In this document: piece after piece, positions 50,503-58,944 of the stretch
Layout: every line of letters starts with the position of its first letter
Position numbering within the stretch: the stretch's first letter is position 1
Origin: Curtobacterium sp. 9128
GTDB taxonomy: Bacteria; Actinomycetota; Actinomycetes; Actinomycetales; Microbacteriaceae
Length of the DNA: 64,000 nt
Direction of reading: 5' to 3'
NCBI RefSeq assembly: GCF_900086645.1
Contig: NZ_LT576451.1
Coordinates: 620,001 to 684,000 of the forward strand
Notes under the pieces: model-generated
What the model was told of the DNA's origin: nothing
Seen by the model: the letters and a program-made list of their open reading frames with translations, nothing else
The model's database searches: none
Translations under genes and position numbers: made by a program

Positions 50503-51711
50503 TCAGGGATCGACGCGGATTTCGTCCGCTTGCGTGCGCTTCCGGACGCTCTGGTCGGACACGGCTCGGACCGCACGGACGCGGGCCATCGGCGTCGTCC
50601 CGAGCTCGCGTTCGAACAGCTGTTGCAGCCGTCGCGGCTGGAGCCCCACCGCGCGGGCGATGCCCGCGACCGTGAGCGGTTCGGCGGCATGGGCGTCGAT
50701 GAAGGCGAGCGCACGCCGCAGTCGCGGGGACGGTGTCTCCGAGCCGGGATCGGCGGCGTGGACCGCTCGGACGGTGGCGCCGGGGGACTCCTCGAACCGG
50801 TCCCGGTAGGCGGCAGCGAACCGCCCGCCGTTCGTGAAGCCCCATGCCTGCGCGACCTCGGTGACGCAACCGGGGTCGGCGGTCCGCAGGAGTTCGCTCC
50901 GCACCCCGTCGAGGCGCTGGTCTCGGAGGAAGCGACTCGGTGTCTTCCCCAGCGTCCGCAGGAAGACGTCCTGGAGCCCGCGTTCGCGGAGGCCCGCGGC
51001 GTCGGCGATCGTCCCGACGGCCGGCCGTTCGCGGGCGTGCTCCTCGATGAACCGGATCGCGTCACGCAGTCGGCTCGCCAGGGGCACGTCGTCGCCGCGG
51101 TCGCGGAGCGGGAACGTGTCGAGGACGACGACGGCGAGCCGCCGGTTGAGCGCGGTGCGCATCGGTCCCCGGACCCGGTCGTCGAGGAGCGCCGGCCCGA
51201 GCTCGCGGATCAGGCGACGGAGGGGTTCCCGGCGTGCGACGACGTCGTCCTGTTGGTCGAAGAGCAGCGGGCCGGCCGGCAGCAGGAACCCGAGCTCACG
51301 GCCGACCGAGCGGAGGAACCGGTCGGCGATGTGGACGCCGTTGTAGAGCGTGTCCTCCGACTCGAAGCGGTACGCCTCCGACGCCGAGGCGATGTAGGGC
51401 GCACCTGGGAGCACGACACGGGTGCGATCCGCGAAGTGCATCTCGAGGTGCCCACGCGTCAGCCAGAACACGACGTGGTCGTCCCGCGGACCGATCACCC
51501 CGCTGCGACGCCCGCCGGACGCGTCCATGGTGCGCAGGGAGAGGTCGTCGTCGCCGATGACCGAGTACTCGTACCGTGTCCCCGGCGCCACCGTGGTGTC
51601 CGATGCGAACCCGGACCCGCCGTACTCGGAGGTGAAGATCGCCGTGTAGCCGCTGCCGTCGACGTTCGAGAACCGCTCGCGGCGGAACCCCCTGGACGAC
51701 GTCGTGCTCAC
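50503..51711 (-). CDS. AraC family regulator with a second, partial AraC HTH
   Basis: 402 residues. An N-terminal cupin-like sensor (about 20-200) is followed by a complete AraC DNA-binding domain (about 213-318, including IADAAGLRERGLQDVFLRTLGKTPSRFLRDQRL and VAQAWGFTNGGRFAAAYRDRFEESP). A second HTH starts at about 329 (SPRLRRALAFIDAHAAEPLTVAGIARAVGLQPRRLQQLFERELGTTPMARVR). It stops after its first HTH half, ending QADEIRVDP. The duplication with a truncated second copy is unusual. Targets unknown. Confidence 0.85.
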   Translation of the reverse strand: MSTTSSRGFRRERFSNVDGSGYTAIFTSEYGGSGFASDTTVAPGTRYEYSVIGDDDLSLRTMDASGGRRSGVIGPRDDHVVFWLTRGHLEMHFADRTRVVLPGAPYIASASEAYRFESEDTLYNGVHIADRFLRSVGRELGFLLPAGPLLFDQQDDVVARREPLRRLIRELGPALLDDRVRGPMRTALNRRLAVVVLDTFPLRDRGDDVPLASRLRDAIRFIEEHARERPAVGTIADAAGLRERGLQDVFLRTLGKTPSRFLRDQRLDGVRSELLRTADPGCVTEVAQAWGFTNGGRFAAAYRDRFEESPGATVRAVHAADPGSETPSPRLRRALAFIDAHAAEPLTVAGIARAVGLQPRRLQQLFERELGTTPMARVRAVRAVSDQSVRKRTQADEIRVDP

Positions 51712-51733
51712 GAGGACATCATCACATCAGCGG

Positions 51734-52399
51734 TTAGGAAGACGCCTGTCCCTCGGGCACGAGTGCCTGGACGGACAGGAGCTGCGCCTGTGCGTCGTCG
51801 CAGGCGGTGTAGTCGGTGTCCGCGACGAAGAGCGACGCCTTCGACCCCGGCGGGTAGACGCGGAACCCATCCGGCGTCCGTGGCGAGCACGCCGCGTTCG
51901 AGTAGTTGCCCGCCTGCCCGATCTTCAGCGGTGCGACGGCGGTCTGTCCGGGCGCGAGGGTGACCGTGGGGTGCGGGGATCCCGTGTCCTGCTCGGCGGC
52001 GGCACCGATCTGGGTGCCGTTGCCCCCGCCGACGAAGGAGACGCCCGGCCACCCCTGGAGTGTGCAGCTCGCGGCCCCGGTGTTCTGCAGGGCGAGGTGC
52101 ACGACGACGCTCCCCGCTGCACCCCCGCTCCCGGGCTGGATCGACGCGGCGAGGTCGTCGGCTGCGCACTGCCCGGACCCGCCAGCCGACGACCCACCGC
52201 TCGACGACTCGCTGCCCCCACCGGCCGACGCAGCGGCCGACGGCGCAGGCGAGGTCGACGGGGTCGGCGTCGCGGTGACGGTCTTCGTCGCGGTGGCGGT
52301 GGCGGAGTCGCTCCCGCCGGACGCGCACCCGGCGAGGGCCCCGATCGCCAGGATGCCCACCGCCCCGAGCATGATCACGGTTCCCTTGCTGGACTGCAT
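51734..52399 (-). CDS. DUF4232-like lipoprotein
   Basis: 221 residues from ATG 52399. A lipoprotein signal peptide ends in IGALAGC (lipobox Cys about 25). A Ser/Thr/Gly/Pro linker (about 30-75) leads to a domain with two cysteine pairs (GQCAADDLAASI, ASCTLQGWPGVSF, NAACSPR, YTACDDAQ), the pattern of DUF4232 extracellular domains, including the segment LAPGQTAVAPLKIG. It should be anchored to the outer face of the membrane. Function unknown. Confidence 0.85.
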   Translation of the reverse strand: MQSSKGTVIMLGAVGILAIGALAGCASGGSDSATATATKTVTATPTPSTSPAPSAAASAGGGSESSSGGSSAGGSGQCAADDLAASIQPGSGGAAGSVVVHLALQNTGAASCTLQGWPGVSFVGGGNGTQIGAAAEQDTGSPHPTVTLAPGQTAVAPLKIGQAGNYSNAACSPRTPDGFRVYPPGSKASLFVADTDYTACDDAQAQLLSVQALVPEGQASS

Positions 52400-52511
52400 G
52401 ACGGCAGGTAACCACCGCAGGAGACGATGCGTCCCGGTATCCACTCAGGGACCGCGAGCACACTCGCGCCGTACGGCACCGTTGCCGTGCACAGGACCCG
52501 GAGGACGGACC

Positions 52512-52808
52512 ATGGCAGGCAAGCACGAACAGACCCGAGGCGACGGAGACCGCGCGGACGGCGTCGAGCCGGTCGCGGGGGCGTTCGTCGACAGCGACAT
52601 CCCCGGCGAGGACCAGCCCAGGTCGAACGAGCCGGTCGGCGAGTTCGTCGCGAGCGACATCCCCGGCGAGGACGTCCCCACGACCACGGGCACCGACGGC
52701 GAGTACGTCGAGTCGGACATCCCCGGCGAGGACGAGCCCCGTCCGTCCGGCGAGGTCGGGCACTACGTCGACACCGGCAGCGGCACCGACGACACGGAGA
52801 ACGGCTGA
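52512..52808 (+). CDS. Acidic SDIPGED-repeat protein (98 aa)
   Basis: ATG 52512. Three 20-24-residue repeats, each with (V/A/D)G(A/E)(F/Y)V(D/A/E)SDIPGED(Q/V/E)P, and a fourth partial repeat (VGHYVDTGSG). The protein is strongly acidic, has no cysteine and no hydrophobic segment, and should be disordered and cytoplasmic. I do not recognise the family. The stop codon lies inside the first unit of a 15-bp tandem repeat. Confidence 0.75.
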   Translation: MAGKHEQTRGDGDRADGVEPVAGAFVDSDIPGEDQPRSNEPVGEFVASDIPGEDVPTTTGTDGEYVESDIPGEDEPRPSGEVGHYVDTGSGTDDTENG

Positions 52809-52875
52809 GCCGCGTACGGCTGAGCCGCGTACGGCTGAGCCGCATACGGCTGAGCCGCGTACGGCTGAGCAGCGA
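52801..52875. repeat. 15-bp tandem repeat (ACGGCTGAGCCGCGT) x5
   Basis: Five units, two with substitutions, plus a partial sixth to 52887. Each unit contains the palindrome CGGCTGAGCCG, giving a string of small hairpins. The first unit includes the TGA stop of the SDIPGED gene, and the array runs up to the convergent NUDIX stop, so it may serve as a bidirectional terminator. Confidence 0.88.
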
Positions 52876-52886
52876 ACGGCTGCGGG

Positions 52887-53318
52887 CTAGTCGATGAGAC
52901 CCGCCTGCGTCAGCAGGCGGATCGTCTCGATGCCAGCCGGCGGGCACCGGTCCCGGTCCGCCGAGGTGACCCACTCGACCTCGTCCACTTCTGCGGAGGC
53001 GACCGGCGTGGCGGAGTCCAGCGGGCCTCCTGGCCGGACCAGGAAGAGGGTCATCGCGACCATCGTCCCCGGAGCTTGCCCGTGCGCCGGCTCGGTGACG
53101 ACGGCGAACTCGTCGACGTCGGCGGCGGTGAGCTGGAGACCGGTCTCCTCGAACGCCTCCCGCACCACGGCCTCGACGTCGGTCTCGTGTGCCTCGGCCT
53201 TGCCGCCAGGCAGGTAGAGCACGTCGCGCTGTCGCGCTCGCACCATGAGCACGCGCCGGTCACGGACCAGCAGCAGCGCGCTGACACGCAGCGTGGGAGC
53301 GTCGGCCGGGAGGCTCAG
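52887..53318 (-). CDS. NUDIX hydrolase
   Basis: About 143 residues. The Nudix box GGKAEAHETDVEAVVREAFEETGLQL is intact. The domain begins LRVSALLLVRDRRVLMVRARQRDVLYLPGG, and the only start codon before it is a CTG at 53318 that overlaps the hemA stop; no ATG, GTG or TTG lies between. If CTG is right, translation is coupled to hemA. A near copy of the dispersed GGCCGGGAGGCTCGG motif covers this junction. Substrate unknown. Confidence 0.8.
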   Translation of the reverse strand: MSLPADAPTLRVSALLLVRDRRVLMVRARQRDVLYLPGGKAEAHETDVEAVVREAFEETGLQLTAADVDEFAVVTEPAHGQAPGTMVAMTLFLVRPGGPLDSATPVASAEVDEVEWVTSADRDRCPPAGIETIRLLTQAGLID

Positions 53319-54634
53319 CTCGCGTCCGCCTCGTCGTTGCGCACCGGGGCGGTCCGGTCCGCCAGCGGCACGACGGGGGTGGGGACGTCCAGTTCCGCCT
53401 CGGGTTCCGGGCGCACACCGTAGAGGGCCTCGAGCGCGCCGACGAACTCCTCGCCGCGCCCTGCGCGACCCAGCTCGCGTGCGCGGACCGACGGACGGTG
53501 CAGCAGGACGCCGACGAGGTGCCGGAGCGCCCGCTCGGTGTGCTCCGCCGACTCCGGCGTGCTGTCCCCGCGTCGGTTGGCGCGGTCGATCTCGTCGTCG
53601 AGGATGTCGAAGACGTGCTTCCGGAACGCCACGAGCGCCGGGGTCGTCGACTGCTCGAGCGCCTGCGCACGGAAGCGGGACACGGCGTCGTCGACCATCG
53701 CCCTGGCTTCCGACTCGGCATTCAGCTCGGAGATGGGCGCGTGGATGCTGATGGTCTCGAGGTCGAGCAGCTCGACGCCGTCGACGTGCGTGGCGTCTGG
53801 GTCGACGTTGCGGGGGAGCCCGAGGTCGATGACGATGCGCCGCACCCCGTCGTCGAGGTCGGCCGGCTCGATCACCGGGACCTCGCTCGAGGTGCAGGTG
53901 ATGACGACGTCGCTCGTGGCGATCGCCCGGCGCAGGTCGTGGGCGGCGACGAGGTCGTGCTTCGCGGCGAACCACGGGGCGCGGCCGGACGGCGAGTACA
54001 CCTGGATGCGCTCGGCTCCGCGGTCGCGCAGTGCGGCGATCGTCGTGGCCGCGTAGCTGCCCGTCCCGACGAGGAGCACGTTCGTCTGCGCCCAGTCGGT
54101 CACGCGGGACGACGCGAGTTCGAGGCCGAGGCGCACGAGCGAGCGACCGGCCGCCCCGATGCGGGTGCGGGTCTTGACGCCGCGGGAGGTGTGCGCGGCT
54201 TCCTGGAAGAGCCGCTCGAGGTCGGAGGTGGTGGTGCCGTTGGCGCGCGCGTCCTCGAGCGAGCGGCGGACCTGTCCTGAGATCTCGGTCTCGCCGATGA
54301 CCACGGACTCCAGGCCGCTGGAGACGGCGAAGAGGTGCTGGACGACGTCCTTGCCGCCGAGCACGGAGACGGAGTCGAGGACGTCGGTGCCGGCCAGTCC
54401 GCTGGCGCTGGCGACGGCCTCAACCGTGGCGGACACGGCGGAGTCGCTGTCGCCGGCGATGTCGAGGTAGGCCTCGAAGCGGTTGCAGGTCGCGAGGACC
54501 ACGGCACCGTCGAGGACGTCCGACTCGGTGACCAGTCGGGAGGCGGCCGCGGGGGCGCCGATGCTCAGTCGCTCCAGGAGGTCGAAGCTGGCGTTGCGAT
54601 GCGACGCCGTGAGACAGATGAGCACGTACTCCAT
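53315..54634 (-). CDS. hemA: Glutamyl-tRNA reductase
   Basis: 439 residues, ATG 54634. It reduces glutamyl-tRNA to glutamate-1-semialdehyde with NADPH, the first step of C5 heme synthesis. The catalytic Cys50 is in VLATCNRFEAYL. The NADPH domain contains VLLVGTGSYAATTIAAL, and the C-terminal dimerisation helix ends near RALRHLVGVLLHRPSVRARELGRAG. It is divergent from hemE, with only 29 bp between start codons, so each promoter must extend into the other gene. Confidence 0.96.
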   Translation of the reverse strand: MEYVLICLTASHRNASFDLLERLSIGAPAAASRLVTESDVLDGAVVLATCNRFEAYLDIAGDSDSAVSATVEAVASASGLAGTDVLDSVSVLGGKDVVQHLFAVSSGLESVVIGETEISGQVRRSLEDARANGTTTSDLERLFQEAAHTSRGVKTRTRIGAAGRSLVRLGLELASSRVTDWAQTNVLLVGTGSYAATTIAALRDRGAERIQVYSPSGRAPWFAAKHDLVAAHDLRRAIATSDVVITCTSSEVPVIEPADLDDGVRRIVIDLGLPRNVDPDATHVDGVELLDLETISIHAPISELNAESEARAMVDDAVSRFRAQALEQSTTPALVAFRKHVFDILDDEIDRANRRGDSTPESAEHTERALRHLVGVLLHRPSVRARELGRAGRGEEFVGALEALYGVRPEPEAELDVPTPVVPLADRTAPVRNDEADAS

Positions 54635-54663
54635 GGTACCGCGCTCGATGGGAGAATCGTGCG

Positions 54664-55785
54664 GTGACCGACGCATCCACAGCCGTACTGCCCGCAACGC
54701 ACCCGCTCGCCGACGGTCGCACCGCCCGATCCCCGCTGGTCAGGGCGCTTCGCGGGGACCGCCCCGAGACGCTGCCGGTGTGGTTCATGCGCCAGGCCGG
54801 ACGGTCGCTCCCCGAGTACCGCGAGCTCCGCGTCGGCACCGCGATGCTCGACGCGTGCCTCGACCCGGCGATGGCGTCCGAGATCACGCTGCAGCCCGTC
54901 CGCCGGCACGGGGTGGACGCCGGCATCTTCTTCAGCGACATCGTCGTCCCGATCAAGCTCGCGGGTGTGGACGTCGAGATCGTCCCCGGTCGCGGCCCGG
55001 TCCTCGGTTCCCCGATCCGCACGGCTGCTGACGTCGACGCGCTCGAGTCGCTCGACCCGGCCGCGCTCGCACCGATCGCCGAGGCCGTCCAGCGCACCGT
55101 CGCCGAACTCGGGAGCACCCCGCTCATCGGGTTCGCCGGTGCCCCGTTCACCCTCGCTGCCTACCTGGTCGAGGGCGGCCCGTCGAAGGACCACATCCGC
55201 GCCCGCACGCTCATGCACGCCGAGCCGGAGACGTGGTCGCGCCTGCTCGCGTGGGCGGCCGAGGTGTCGGGGACGTTCCTCCGCGCCCAGGTGCTCGCCG
55301 GGGCATCGGCCGCACAGCTCTTCGACTCGTGGGTCGGGTCGCTCTCCCGCGCCGACTACCTCGAGCACGTCGCACCGCACTCCGCCGCGGCGCTCGCGCA
55401 CGTGGCCGACCTCGGCGTCCCGCGCATCCACTTCGGCGTCGGCAGCGGTGAGGTCCTGCGGGACATGACGACCCTCGGCACCGACGCGGTCCAGGTGGAC
55501 GCGGTCGGCGTCGACTGGCGGCTCCCGTTGGACGAGGCCGTCGCCCGCGTCGGCACCGGCGTCACCGTGCAGGGCAACGTCGACCCGGCGATGCTCTCCG
55601 CGCCGTGGGAGGTGCTCGAGGCGCACGTGCGCGACGTTGTCCGTCGCGGTGGCGCTGCACGCGCGCACGTCGTGAACCTCGGGCACGGTGTCCCGCCGGA
55701 GACCGACCCGACCGTGCTGACCCGCCTGGTCGAGCTCGTGCACGCGCTCGGGGACGGAACCGACGTCGCCGGGAGCCCCGCGTGA
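54664..55785 (+). CDS. hemE: Uroporphyrinogen decarboxylase
   Basis: 373 residues, GTG start. It removes four carboxyl groups from uroporphyrinogen III to give coproporphyrinogen III. Signatures present: PVWFMRQAGRSLPEYRELR near the N-terminus, GIFFSDIVVPIKLAGVDVEI with the catalytic Asp, IGFAGAPFTLAAYLVEGGPSKD, and VVNLGHGVPPETDP near the end. It heads the plus-strand heme operon and overlaps the next gene by 4 bp. Confidence 0.97.
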   Translation: MTDASTAVLPATHPLADGRTARSPLVRALRGDRPETLPVWFMRQAGRSLPEYRELRVGTAMLDACLDPAMASEITLQPVRRHGVDAGIFFSDIVVPIKLAGVDVEIVPGRGPVLGSPIRTAADVDALESLDPAALAPIAEAVQRTVAELGSTPLIGFAGAPFTLAAYLVEGGPSKDHIRARTLMHAEPETWSRLLAWAAEVSGTFLRAQVLAGASAAQLFDSWVGSLSRADYLEHVAPHSAAALAHVADLGVPRIHFGVGSGEVLRDMTTLGTDAVQVDAVGVDWRLPLDEAVARVGTGVTVQGNVDPAMLSAPWEVLEAHVRDVVRRGGAARAHVVNLGHGVPPETDPTVLTRLVELVHALGDGTDVAGSPA

Positions 55786-57098
55786 CGGAGGCGATCGTCG
55801 TCGGCGGCGGGGTCGCCGGGCTCGTCGCCGCTCGTGACCTCGCCAAGGCCGGGGTGCACGTGGTGCTCGTCGAGGCCTCCGGCACGCTCGGCGGCATGGT
55901 CCGCCGGCACACCGTCGCCGGCATCGACCTCGACATGGCGGCGGACTCGTTCGCGACGAGGACCGACGCCGTGTCGACGCTCGCGATCGAACTCGGCCTC
56001 GGCAACGACGTCGTCGCGCCCGACCCCCGGGGTGCGTGGCTCATGACGCGCTCCGGCAGGGTCGCCCCGATCCCCGCGACCGGGCTCCTCGGCATCCCCG
56101 GCAGCCCCATGGCCGCCGACGTGCTCGCCGTCGTCGGCCAGGGCGCCGCCTTCCGGGCCCAACTCGACTCCCTCATCCCGTCACCCGTCGGCGCGAAGGC
56201 CCGGTCGCTCGGCGAGCTCGTCCGGAAGCGGATGGGCGCGAGGGTCCTCGACGACCTCGTCGTCCCGATCGTCGCCGGTGTCCACTCCACGCACCCGGAC
56301 GACCTCGACCCCGACCGTGTCGCACCGGGACTCCGTGCCGCCCTGCAGCGCGAGGGCTCCCTCGCCCGCGCCGTGCTCGCGCTCCGCGAACGTGCGACGG
56401 CCGGCTCCGCGGTGCAGGGCATCCGGGGCGGGATCGTCCGGATCGTCGACGAGCTCGTCCGTGACATGGAGACGTACCGGGTGGACGTCCGGCTGCACAC
56501 CCGTGCGACTGCGATCGAGCGCGCCGCGGTCGAGGTGCGGGGAGCGGACGGCACCACCGAGCGACTCGTCGCCGACCACGTCCTGTCGGCGGTGCCCGAC
56601 CCGCACCGACCGGCGGCACCGAACCGCACCGGCATCGAGCTCGTCACCGTGGTGGTCGACCAGCCCGCCCTCGACGCCGCGCCGCGCGGCACCGGGATGC
56701 TCGTGCACCCGGATGCCACCGGTGTGCGGGCAAAGGCGCTCACGCACGCCACCGCGAAGTGGCCGTGGCTGGCCGATGCGGCCGACGGGCGCCACGTCCT
56801 GCGACTCAGCTATGCGACGTCCGCAGCCGACCCGGCGGACGTGGGTACGAGCCTCCCGATCGACCCGCGGAGCGAGACCGGCGTGCGGGCGACGACGGAC
56901 GCGACCACCCTGCTCGGGACGCCGATCGCCCCGGAGGACGTCCTCGGAGCAGCCCGCGTCCTCTGGAACGGTCCGGACGGCGGCGCCTCCGGCCTCGCCG
57001 ACGGCGTCGTCGGGATCGGGGAGGGGTCCCGCGGTCGGGGGCTCGCCGGGATCGTCGACGGAACCAGGTCCGCCGTGCGGGGTCTGCTCGGTTCCTGA
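55782..57098 (+). CDS. hemY: Coproporphyrinogen III oxidase (HemY/CgoX type)
   Basis: 438 residues, GTG start overlapping hemE. The FAD motif VVGGGVAGLVAARDLAKAG begins at residue 6. LGGMVRRHTVAGIDLDMAADSF and the C-terminal GVVGIGEGSRGRGLAGIVDGTRSAV close the FAD site. In actinobacteria such flavoproteins oxidise coproporphyrinogen to coproporphyrin III, consistent with hemQ downstream. Older annotations call it protoporphyrinogen oxidase. Confidence 0.93.
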   Translation: MTEAIVVGGGVAGLVAARDLAKAGVHVVLVEASGTLGGMVRRHTVAGIDLDMAADSFATRTDAVSTLAIELGLGNDVVAPDPRGAWLMTRSGRVAPIPATGLLGIPGSPMAADVLAVVGQGAAFRAQLDSLIPSPVGAKARSLGELVRKRMGARVLDDLVVPIVAGVHSTHPDDLDPDRVAPGLRAALQREGSLARAVLALRERATAGSAVQGIRGGIVRIVDELVRDMETYRVDVRLHTRATAIERAAVEVRGADGTTERLVADHVLSAVPDPHRPAAPNRTGIELVTVVVDQPALDAAPRGTGMLVHPDATGVRAKALTHATAKWPWLADAADGRHVLRLSYATSAADPADVGTSLPIDPRSETGVRATTDATTLLGTPIAPEDVLGAARVLWNGPDGGASGLADGVVGIGEGSRGRGLAGIVDGTRSAVRGLLGS

Positions 57099-57193
57099 GC
57101 GGACCGCCGACCTCCCGAGGGCTACTGTTGGTGGAACGCCGACACATTCCGTTCGGCGCATGACCACCGCACACTGACTCAAACGGAGGAACC

Positions 57194-57448
57194 ATGCGAG
57201 GCAGGCTCCTGTTCGTCGCCGGCGCAGCACTCGGGTACGTCCTGGGATCGCGAGCCGGACGGGCGCGGTACGAGCAGATCAAGACCGTCACCGGCAAGAT
57301 CTGGAACAGCAACGGCGTCCAGCAGGGCGTCCACACCGTCGAGGAGTTCGTCGCGGACAAGACGCCCGACGTGGCCGAGTTCGTCGGTGAGCAGACCAAG
57401 AAGGTCGTCCGCAAGGTCGGCCAGAAGAAGGACGCCCAGGCCTCATGA
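57194..57448 (+). CDS. YtxH-like small protein (84 aa)
   Basis: Starts after AACGGAGGAACC. An N-terminal hydrophobic segment with glycine zipper (LLFVAGAALGYVLGSRAGRARYEQI) leads to an amphipathic helical tail (VQQGVHTVEEFVADKTPDVAEFVGEQTKKVVRKVGQKKD). This is the layout of YtxH/DUF-type envelope stress proteins. It overlaps the holin-X-like gene by 4 bp and lies inside the heme gene cluster. Confidence 0.75.
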   Translation: MRGRLLFVAGAALGYVLGSRAGRARYEQIKTVTGKIWNSNGVQQGVHTVEEFVADKTPDVAEFVGEQTKKVVRKVGQKKDAQAS

Positions 57449-57903
57449 CCGACACCCGTGACCGGAAACCGCGATCGCTGTTCGGTCTCGTCGGGGACGT
57501 CCCACAGCTCGTCAAGAACCTCGTCAAGGGTGAGATCGCGCTCCTCAAGGCCGAGCTGGTCGGCAAGGCGAAGGTCTTCGCGATCGCCGCGGGGCTGCTC
57601 ATCGCGGCGCTCGTCATCGTGCTGTACGCGATCGGCGTGCTGCTGACGGCCGCCGTGATGGGCCTCGCGACGGTCATGCCCGCGTGGCTGGCTGCGCTGG
57701 TCGTCGCCTTCGTGATGCTGGTCGTCGCCGCGATCCTCGGGTTCGTCGGCTGGAAGCGTTTCAAGAAGGGGCTGCCGATCACGCCGAAGCGCACGATCGA
57801 CAGCGTGAAGAACGACATCAACGCGGTGAAGGGCATGGGCAAGAAGCCCACACCAGAGACCCAGCACGCGTCCCGCAAGCCGGACGTCGGCGGCCGGTTC
57901 TGA
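57445..57903 (+). CDS. Phage-holin-like (Actinobacterial holin-X) membrane protein
   Basis: 152 residues. RSLFGLVGDVPQLVKNLVKGEIALLKAELVGKAK is the conserved entry of the holin-X/DUF1469 family. Two long helices follow (VFAIAAGLLIAALVIVLYAIGVLLTAAVMGL and WLAALVVAFVMLVVAAILGFVGW), then a basic tail. Despite the family name there is no phage context; chromosomal members are thought to be structural membrane proteins. Middle of a three-gene set. Confidence 0.82.
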   Translation: MTDTRDRKPRSLFGLVGDVPQLVKNLVKGEIALLKAELVGKAKVFAIAAGLLIAALVIVLYAIGVLLTAAVMGLATVMPAWLAALVVAFVMLVVAAILGFVGWKRFKKGLPITPKRTIDSVKNDINAVKGMGKKPTPETQHASRKPDVGGRF

Positions 57904-57929
57904 CGCCCGTACCATCCCCGGAGGAACCC

Positions 57930-58166
57930 GTGACCGACCAGCACCCCCACGACCAGCTCGCCGACGACGTCGCCGCGACCCGTGCCCAGCTCTTCGACAC
58001 CCTCGACGCGATCGAAGACAAGCTCAACGTGCCGAAGCAGATCGGCATCGCTGCGTCGAAGGTGAAGCGCGGCGCGCAGGAGAACCCGGTGCCGTACCTG
58101 GCCGGGCTCGCAGCGGGCGTGGCAGTGGTCGGGGGTATCGTCGTATCGGTGCTCCGACGGCGGTAG
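57930..58166 (+). CDS. DUF3618-like membrane-associated protein (78 aa)
   Basis: GTG 57930, chosen because GGAGGAACCC sits directly upstream. DDVAATRAQLFDTLDAIEDKLNVPKQIGIAASKVKRGAQ is the DUF3618 helix, and a C-terminal hydrophobic segment (VPYLAGLAAGVAVVGGIVVSVL) ends in RRR. It is the third of the small membrane set (YtxH-like, holin-X-like, DUF3618-like) that separates hemY from hemQ. Confidence 0.8.
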   Translation: MTDQHPHDQLADDVAATRAQLFDTLDAIEDKLNVPKQIGIAASKVKRGAQENPVPYLAGLAAGVAVVGGIVVSVLRRR

Positions 58167-58224
58167 CGCTCGCCGCCGGACGGGGAGCGGCGTTCCCCCT
58201 TGCAACCGATAGGACAATGGACGC

Positions 58225-58944
58225 ATGAGTTCCACCGTGCCCACGCACGAGCCGTCTGCTGACTCCGGGATCGACCCGAACCTCCTCACGGCGTACGCGC
58301 TGTGGGCCGTGTTCCGCCGGCCCCTCGGCCCGATCCACACCGTCGGTGACGACGCCGTGGCCGAGCTCGACGCCGTCGTGACCGCCGCCGCCGACCGTGG
58401 CGTGACCATCCGCGGGTTCTACGACGTCTCCGGCTTCCGTGCCGACGCGGACGTCATGATCTGGCTGCACGGCGACGACGCGCAGGCGATCCAGGCCGTG
58501 CTGCGCGAGATCCGCCGGACCGGGTTGTTCCAGGACGCCGAACCGGTGTGGCACGCGATGGCGATGCACCGCGAGGCCGAGTTCAACAAGCGGCACACCC
58601 CCGCGTTCCTCCGCGGCAAGGACCCGGAAGCGTGGATCACGGTGTACCCGTTCGTCCGCTCCTACGAGTGGTACCTCCTGCCCGAGGAAGAGCGCAGCAC
58701 GATGCTCCGCGACCACGGGATCGCCGGCGCGAAGTACCGCCGCGTGCTGACGAACACCATCGCCACCTTCGCCCTGAGCGACTACGAGTGGATCCTGCCG
58801 CTCGAGAGCCCCGACCTGGTGGACCTCGTCGACCTGATGCGCGACCTGCGCTACACCGAGGCGCGCATGCACGTGCGCGAAGAGGTCCCCTTCTTCACCG
58901 GTCGTCGGGTGACGACCGCCGAGCTGCCGGAGGTCCTGTCATGA
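58225..58944 (+). CDS. hemQ: Coproheme decarboxylase HemQ/ChdC
   Basis: 239 residues. It converts coproheme to heme b by peroxide-dependent decarboxylation of two propionates. The core chlorite-dismutase-like fold has GFYDVSGFRADADVMIWLHG, then KDPEAWITVYPFVRSYEWYLLPEEERS with the redox-active Tyr, MLRDHGIAG, and SDYEWILPLESPDLVDLVDLMRDLR with the Trp/Glu heme pocket. Its presence shows that the coproporphyrin-dependent route is used. It overlaps hemH by ATGA. Confidence 0.95.
   Translation: MSSTVPTHEPSADSGIDPNLLTAYALWAVFRRPLGPIHTVGDDAVAELDAVVTAAADRGVTIRGFYDVSGFRADADVMIWLHGDDAQAIQAVLREIRRTGLFQDAEPVWHAMAMHREAEFNKRHTPAFLRGKDPEAWITVYPFVRSYEWYLLPEEERSTMLRDHGIAGAKYRRVLTNTIATFALSDYEWILPLESPDLVDLVDLMRDLRYTEARMHVREEVPFFTGRRVTTAELPEVLS

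Noticed and set aside
57445..57903. Prophage holin
   Set aside because: The protein belongs to a chromosomal holin-X-like family and there is no endolysin, integrase or structural phage gene in the window.
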